Below are positions 60,230 to 64,000 of a stretch of 64,000 bases of DNA, one piece after another. The stretch is from an uncultured Siphonobacter sp. (GTDB lineage: Bacteria > Bacteroidota > Bacteroidia > Cytophagales > Spirosomataceae): contig CAJYIW010000002.1 of NCBI GenBank assembly GCA_913775095.1, positions 596,431-660,430 of the forward strand, written 5' to 3'. Each line of letters starts with the position of its first letter. The stretch's first letter is position 1. Made by a program: the position numbers and the translations under genes. The notes below the pieces were generated by a model. It did not search any database, was not told the DNA's origin, and saw only the letters and a program-made list of their open reading frames with translations.

Positions 60230-60895
60230 ATGAAGGATGAAACAGGTTCCTATGAGTCCCGGATTCGGACTATAGCTTTGTTAGAGGGGCAGGAGGAAGA
60301 AAGGAAACGGTTGGCCCGGGAGCTTCACGATGGGGTTGGACAACTATTGACCGGGATACGGTTGCAGCTGGATTGTTTGCACAATGCAGCTTTTAATGAA
60401 TCACAACTTGAAAGTTATCAGGTACTAAAAGAGTTGGTTTTAGAAACAATTGAGACGGTTCGGCAGGTTTCTTTTGACTTGATGCCCGGCGTATTAACCG
60501 ATTTCGGGTTACCGGCTGCTCTACGATTGTTCAGTGAAAAAGCCACCAAAGTCAGTGGAGTTGAAGTAATCTTTTCTTCGCAGGGAAACCTTTTTCAATG
60601 GCCTGAAAACCTGGAAATTCATCTTTACCGGATCGTTCAGGAAGCGGTTAACAATAGTCTCAAGTACGCTAAAGCGAAAAAAATTGAGGTTATACTCACT
60701 AATAATGGGGGGGCAGTTAACTTACGTATAACAGATGACGGCACGGGTTTCGATTTAAAAGAAGTTCAGAAAAAGAAAAGCGTTCATTCAGGGCTAAATA
60801 ATATGAAATTGAGAGCTGAATTAATCGGAGGAAGCTTTGAAATTAGTTCGGTAAAAAAGAAAGGAACTACGGTTAGTGTTCAGCTAAATACTTAG
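60230..60895 (+). CDS. Soluble sensor histidine kinase (NarX/DegS type), no sensor domain
   Basis: A 221-residue histidine kinase of the HisKA_3 class. The phospho-accepting His33 is in ARELHDGVGQLLTGIRLQL. The ATPase domain follows with LYRIVQEAVNNSLKYAKA (N box), TDDGTGFD (G1) and a GLNNMKLRAELIGG segment (G2). There is no sensory or membrane segment, so the kinase is cytoplasmic and must take its signal from a partner protein or small molecule. The NarL-type regulator gene follows after about 140 bases. Confidence 0.9.
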   Translation: MKDETGSYESRIRTIALLEGQEEERKRLARELHDGVGQLLTGIRLQLDCLHNAAFNESQLESYQVLKELVLETIETVRQVSFDLMPGVLTDFGLPAALRLFSEKATKVSGVEVIFSSQGNLFQWPENLEIHLYRIVQEAVNNSLKYAKAKKIEVILTNNGGAVNLRITDDGTGFDLKEVQKKKSVHSGLNNMKLRAELIGGSFEISSVKKKGTTVSVQLNT

Positions 60896-61034
60896 TTCCT
60901 AATTATTTTAAAAGAAAACAAGTAGATAATACTAATCACAGTAAACTGTTTTGTTACTTTGGGGTATAATCCACCTATGTTTCTTCCACGTTATAACTTA
61001 AGGTGTTCGTTCCATATAACCGTAAATTAGACTA

Positions 61035-61697
61035 ATGGCAAAAATTAGGGTACTTGTAGCAGACGACCACACGGTTGTTCGGAAAGGTTTAAAAATGCTT
61101 TTGGCTGATGAAGACTCAGTCGAAATCGTTGGTGAAGCCGCCGACGGTCAGGAAGTTTTAGATAAAATTCCTGAAACCAAACCCGACGTTGTTATTCTGG
61201 ATATTAGCATGCCGAAAATATCCGGAATAGAAGCTGCTAAAGCCATCGCACAGCAATACTCATCCGTAAAATCTCTGATGTTTAGCATGCATAATAATCA
61301 GGATTATATTTTAAAGTCGGTAGAAAACGGAGCCTCGGGTTACCTTTTAAAAGACACAGATAAAGAAGAAATTATGCTGGCTTTACAAAAGGTTTCACAG
61401 GGTGATAAATATTTCCCGCCTACCATCTCATCCGTATTTGTGGATGCACTGTTAGGCAGAAGTCGGGGACGGGCATCCGCTCGTGGGAATGACGATACCC
61501 CCCTGAGCAAGCTGTCCCGGAAAGAACGACAAATTCTAACCATGATTGCGGAAGGTTTAAACAGCAGAGAGATTGCCGATAAACTGGGACTAAGCATTCG
61601 GACCGTGACTAACCACCGGGCCAATATGCTTCGCAAAACGAAGGTAAAAAATACAGTAGAACTGGTTCGGATAGCGGTCGAAGAGAAAAAGTCTTAA
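61035..61697 (+). CDS. NarL/FixJ-family response regulator
   Basis: A 220-residue regulator. The receiver domain has the acidic pair in VLVADDH, the phospho-acceptor Asp56 in VVILDISMPK, and Lys in LLKDTDKEE. A LuxR-type helix-turn-helix follows (LSRKERQILTMIAEGLNSREIADKL... SIRTVTNHRANML). It is the likely partner of the kinase upstream and probably regulates transcription. A terminator follows it. Confidence 0.93.
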   Translation: MAKIRVLVADDHTVVRKGLKMLLADEDSVEIVGEAADGQEVLDKIPETKPDVVILDISMPKISGIEAAKAIAQQYSSVKSLMFSMHNNQDYILKSVENGASGYLLKDTDKEEIMLALQKVSQGDKYFPPTISSVFVDALLGRSRGRASARGNDDTPLSKLSRKERQILTMIAEGLNSREIADKLGLSIRTVTNHRANMLRKTKVKNTVELVRIAVEEKKS

Positions 61698-61710
61698 GCT
61701 AATACTTGCT

Positions 61711-61747
61711 ACTTCCCGAAAGTTCTCGGACTTTCGGGAAGTTTTTT
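61711..61747 (+). terminator. Terminator after the response regulator
   Basis: A 12-bp stem (61711-61722 with 61731-61742), an 8-base loop and a T6 tract. It separates the regulator from the ABC ATPase gene. Confidence 0.9.
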
Positions 61748-61762
61748 AATGAAAGGATAGCT

Positions 61763-62389
61763 ATGATTCAGACGCAGAATTTGACTTTTGCCTATAGCTC
61801 AGCGAAGCAATTTAGTTTTCCGGATATCAGTTGTGCTAATCAGGAAACTCTGTTAATTCTGGGACGTTCGGGTCGGGGAAAGACGACACTTTTGCACTTA
61901 CTAGCTTTATTGCTGACTCCCCAGGCCGGGCAAATTCGCATTGGTAATCAGGATATTTCAAAGTTATCAGCTTCCGAGGCGGCCACCTTCCGGGCCAGGC
62001 ACGTAGGGCTTATTTACCAGCGTCCGCACTTTGTTCGATCCCTTAGCGTACTGGATAATTTATTACTGGCCAACTACCTGGCGGGGAAGAAAAACGATCC
62101 CGAAAAAGCCCGGGAGTTAGCGGAACGTCTGGGTTTCGCCGAGCATTTATCCAAGAAAACCAATCAGTTGAGTCTGGGGGAGTTACAGCGAGTAGGCATT
62201 GCCCGGGCTCTCATGAACGAACCACAGGTGATTCTGGCCGATGAACCTACGTCCAGTCTGGATGATGAGAATTGTTATCTGGTCGTAGAATTGTTAAAAA
62301 AACAATCGGCTCACTTGGGGGCTAGTTTGGTCGTGGTTACCCATGACGGTCGGCTGAAAGATATCTTTCCCAACCGGGTTGAGTTATAG
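61763..62389 (+). CDS. ABC transporter ATP-binding protein (LolD/MacB type)
   Basis: A 208-residue ATPase. Walker [12 protein letters not shown] loop YQRPHF, a signature LSLGELQR (LSLGE instead of LSGGE), Walker [13 protein letters not shown] and switch His VVVTHDG. The ATG at 61763 is chosen; an upstream TTG would lie before the terminator. The FtsX-type permease at 58605-59843 is its probable partner, although the two are on opposite strands about 2 kb apart. Confidence 0.9.
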   Translation: MIQTQNLTFAYSSAKQFSFPDISCANQETLLILGRSGRGKTTLLHLLALLLTPQAGQIRIGNQDISKLSASEAATFRARHVGLIYQRPHFVRSLSVLDNLLLANYLAGKKNDPEKARELAERLGFAEHLSKKTNQLSLGELQRVGIARALMNEPQVILADEPTSSLDDENCYLVVELLKKQSAHLGASLVVVTHDGRLKDIFPNRVEL

Positions 62390-62450
62390 ATTATTACCTA
62401 AAAGAAAAGCCTGATTGTTTCAATCAGGCTTTTCTTTTAGGTAATAATCT
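62388..62450. terminator. Long perfect hairpin between ABC ATPase and uracil-DNA glycosylase genes
   Basis: Perfect 30-bp arms (62388-62417 and 62421-62450) around a 3-base loop. The left arm begins in the ATPase stop codon, and the right arm includes the last codons and the stop of the glycosylase gene. It works as a bidirectional terminator: stretches of A and T lie within the stem. Confidence 0.85.
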
Positions 62451-63006
62451 GAGCGATCCGATGCTGCAAAGCGGGAATGATGTCCTGTTCAAACCACTCG
62501 TTCTTACGAAGCCAGAACTGATTCCGGGGTGAAGGATGAGGTAAGGGCCAATAGTCAGGAAGATAGATTTCCGTATTCCGAACCGTCTCCGTGAGGCTTT
62601 TATAATTACCTCCTAAATAATACTGCTGAGCATACTGGCCAATCAGTAGGGTTAATTCGACCTGAGTAAGCTCAGGAAGAATCAGATCATGCCACTTGGG
62701 AGCACATTCAGGCCTGGGCGGTAAATCGCCCGAAGAGCCTTTACCCGGATAGCAAAATCCCATGGGCATGATGGCTACCTGTTGGGGATTGTAAAAAACG
62801 GACGAGTCTATGCCCATCCAGGCTCTTAACCTTTTGCCACTGGCATCATCCCAGGGAATGCCCGAAGCATGAGCCTTCTGCCCGGGAGCCTGCCCGATGA
62901 CGAGTATTCGGGCTTTGGAATGCAACTGAATAACAGGTTTGGGGTAGTGAGGTAATGAGGATTCACACCATCTGCAATTCCGAATGTTTGTTAGTAACTC
63001 TTCCAT
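62437..63006 (-). CDS. Uracil-DNA glycosylase family 4-like protein
   Basis: A 189-residue member of the uracil-DNA glycosylase superfamily. Motif I GQAPGQKAHASGIPWDD (about residues 38-54) and motif II HPSPRN (about 157-162) are present. Cys11, Cys14, Cys85 and Cys101 have the spacing of the four 4Fe-4S ligands in family 4 enzymes. Motif I GQAPG differs from the canonical GEGPG, so substrate range may differ. It probably repairs deaminated bases. It starts 35 bases after the siroheme synthase gene on the same strand. Confidence 0.85.
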   Translation of the reverse strand: MEELLTNIRNCRWCESSLPHYPKPVIQLHSKARILVIGQAPGQKAHASGIPWDDASGKRLRAWMGIDSSVFYNPQQVAIMPMGFCYPGKGSSGDLPPRPECAPKWHDLILPELTQVELTLLIGQYAQQYYLGGNYKSLTETVRNTEIYLPDYWPLPHPSPRNQFWLRKNEWFEQDIIPALQHRIAQIIT

Positions 63007-63041
63007 AGACTCTTTCGCAACGAAAGCCGCCTCTAAAGAAT

Positions 63042-63632
63042 TCAGGAATCCGATTTATTTTCCCCCTTTACCAGTCCTTCCGTTAGCTTATTAAGTTGTT
63101 CTACTTTGGACTGAAAGTCTCCTTTCATGCGGTTTCTGATGACTACCAGATTATCCAAAACTGATTGAATATCAGCAGGAATCGTTTCCGTTAGTAACTC
63201 CCGGAGCCGCTTGGCAAGGGTAGGCGATTTTCCATTCGTGGAAATGGCAATTTTAAGATCTCCTTTCTGTACGATACTGCCCAGATAAAAATCACATAAG
63301 TCTGGCGTATCCGCCACGTTCGTAAGAATTCTTCGCTGACGGGTGATGGTTTTGATCGAAGCGTGAAGATCAGGATTATCCGTAGCGAGAATCACGAGAT
63401 CTTTATTCATCAGATCATTTTCCGTATAGGGTCTTTCAAAAAGCTGAACCTGAGGATGTTGAATAGCTAGTTCCCGAACCTCTTCCCGGAAATAAGTAGC
63501 TACGACAGAGACTCTGGTGGCGGGGCTATTGGCAAGTAAGGCGTTTAATTTCTCTAAACCTACATTACCTCCGCCCACTAACAACACCTCAAGTGTTTCC
63601 AGTTTGAGAAAAACAGGGAAGAGTTGATTCAT
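63042..63632 (-). CDS. Precorrin-2 dehydrogenase/sirohydrochlorin ferrochelatase domain (siroheme synthase, CysG N-terminal/Met8-like)
   Basis: A 196-residue enzyme of siroheme synthesis. The N-terminal NAD-binding loop VLLVGGGNVGLEKLNALL, VVATYF, LVILATDNPDL and NVADTPDLCDFYLGSIVQKGDLKIAISTNGKSP match the CysG(B)/Met8 domain. No methyltransferase domain (CysG(A)) is fused; the SUMT enzyme must be encoded elsewhere. It probably supplies siroheme for sulfite or nitrite reductase. Confidence 0.93.
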   Translation of the reverse strand: MNQLFPVFLKLETLEVLLVGGGNVGLEKLNALLANSPATRVSVVATYFREEVRELAIQHPQVQLFERPYTENDLMNKDLVILATDNPDLHASIKTITRQRRILTNVADTPDLCDFYLGSIVQKGDLKIAISTNGKSPTLAKRLRELLTETIPADIQSVLDNLVVIRNRMKGDFQSKVEQLNKLTEGLVKGENKSDS

Positions 63633-63707
63633 GGAATATATCGTTAATGGGTAGCCGGATATGGACCTCGGTGCGAAACTACTATGATTTTCTGAGGGTA
63701 TAAAACG

Positions 63708-63744
63708 AAAACACCCTTCATCGACTTCTGATGAAGGGTGTTTT
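63708..63744 (-). terminator. Terminator of the T9SS-exported protein gene
   Basis: The perfect 15-bp stem (63708-63722 with 63730-63744) includes T4 ends and a following T-rich stretch on the minus strand. Confidence 0.85.
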
Positions 63745-63767
63745 ACCTATGGTTTACTAAAAGTAGC

Positions 63768-64000
63768 TTAAGGCAAAGCGACCTTGATGGCCTGTGTTTT
63801 GGCTTCGTTTTCGAGTCGGATCAAATACAGTCCGGAGCCGAGCTGATTGGTCTGGAATTCGATGGGGTTCTCGCCCTTCTCCAGCGTCAGCTGCTGACTG
63901 CTCAGGGTCCGGCCCGACAAATCCACCAGGCTGACGCGGGCGGCTTTGGCCAGTTGCTCATCGCCATAGTTAACCACCGCCCGAACGTTGCGGCTGGTCA
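63768..64000 (-). CDS. T9SS-exported protein, C-terminal fragment (partial)
   Basis: The minus-strand frame is open from the right edge of the window to the stop at 63768 (at least 77 residues). The end is a type A C-terminal sorting domain of the type IX secretion system: a SLVDLSGRTLSSQQL strand, an LGSGLYLIRLE motif and the short TQAIKVALP end. The upstream part, which would give the function, lies outside the window. Confidence 0.85.
   Translation of the reverse strand, partial: TSRNVRAVVNYGDEQLAKAARVSLVDLSGRTLSSQQLTLEKGENPIEFQTNQLGSGLYLIRLENEAKTQAIKVALP

Noticed and set aside
1..64000. CRISPR arrays, insertion sequences or prophage
   Set aside because: No direct-repeat/spacer pattern, transposase, integrase or phage structural gene was seen on either strand.

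Overview
The window looks like a chromosomal segment of a Bacteroidota bacterium, most likely order Cytophagales (Spirosomataceae-like). The evidence is: C-terminal sorting domains of the type IX secretion system on two proteins, ExbB/ExbD/ExbD/TonB clusters, DUF4296 and BatA/BatD-type proteins, BlaR1-like M56 proteases ending in a TonB-plug-like segment, promoters of the Bacteroidota type (TAnnTTTG with an upstream TTG), and few Shine-Dalgarno sequences. It is gene-dense. I see no rRNA, tRNA, CRISPR array, prophage or insertion sequence.

Layout. 1-1.1 kb: partial exbD and exbB. 1.3-12.5 kb: a lipoprotein, an M16 protease, an MFS transporter, an SGNH hydrolase, a D-2-hydroxyacid dehydrogenase, a BlaI/BlaR1-like pair, and a lemA-TPM-TPM operon. 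12.6-20 kb: an envelope-glycan region with three GT2 enzymes (polyprenyl-phosphate-sugar synthase types), two polytopic GT-C-like membrane proteins and an acyltransferase; a third GT-C-like paralogue lies at 40-41.7 kb. 20.3-24.2 kb: a large DUF4011-type superfamily 1 helicase. 24.3-26.2 kb: a compact second nuoA-nuoB-nuoC set behind a DUF4296 lipoprotein. 26.3-29.1 kb: DUF58, BatD-like and BatA proteins. 29.3-36.6 kb: rnhB, then an apparently highly expressed exbB-exbD-exbD-tonB cluster with a PstS-like lipoprotein and a TPR protein. 36.9-39.8 kb: a large secreted SGNH esterase-like protein. 41.8-47.8 kb: obgE, adk, kdsB, a transaldolase-CBS fusion, a gamma-carbonic anhydrase and argH. 47.9-56.4 kb: the main complex I operon, nuoA to nuoJ, with a short NuoG. 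56.6-63.6 kb: a ceramidase-like protein, a DUF3299-like protein with a MacB/FtsX permease, a soluble histidine kinase and NarL-type regulator, an ABC ATPase, a family-4-like uracil-DNA glycosylase and a siroheme synthase domain. The window ends in a partial T9SS-exported protein.

The observations I rate most highly are: (1) a transaldolase-fold enzyme fused to a KdsD-like CBS pair next to kdsB, suggesting a link to Kdo or arabinose-5-phosphate supply; (2) a family of imperfect inverted repeats made of low-complexity words that fill the gaps inside the nuo operon and recur at exbB/exbD; (3) the extra nuoABC operon; (4) the GT2/GT-C glycosylation region; (5) a cation-linked MacB-type transporter whose permease and ATPase flank a two-component system. 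All functional statements rest on motif recognition by eye; no database search was run.
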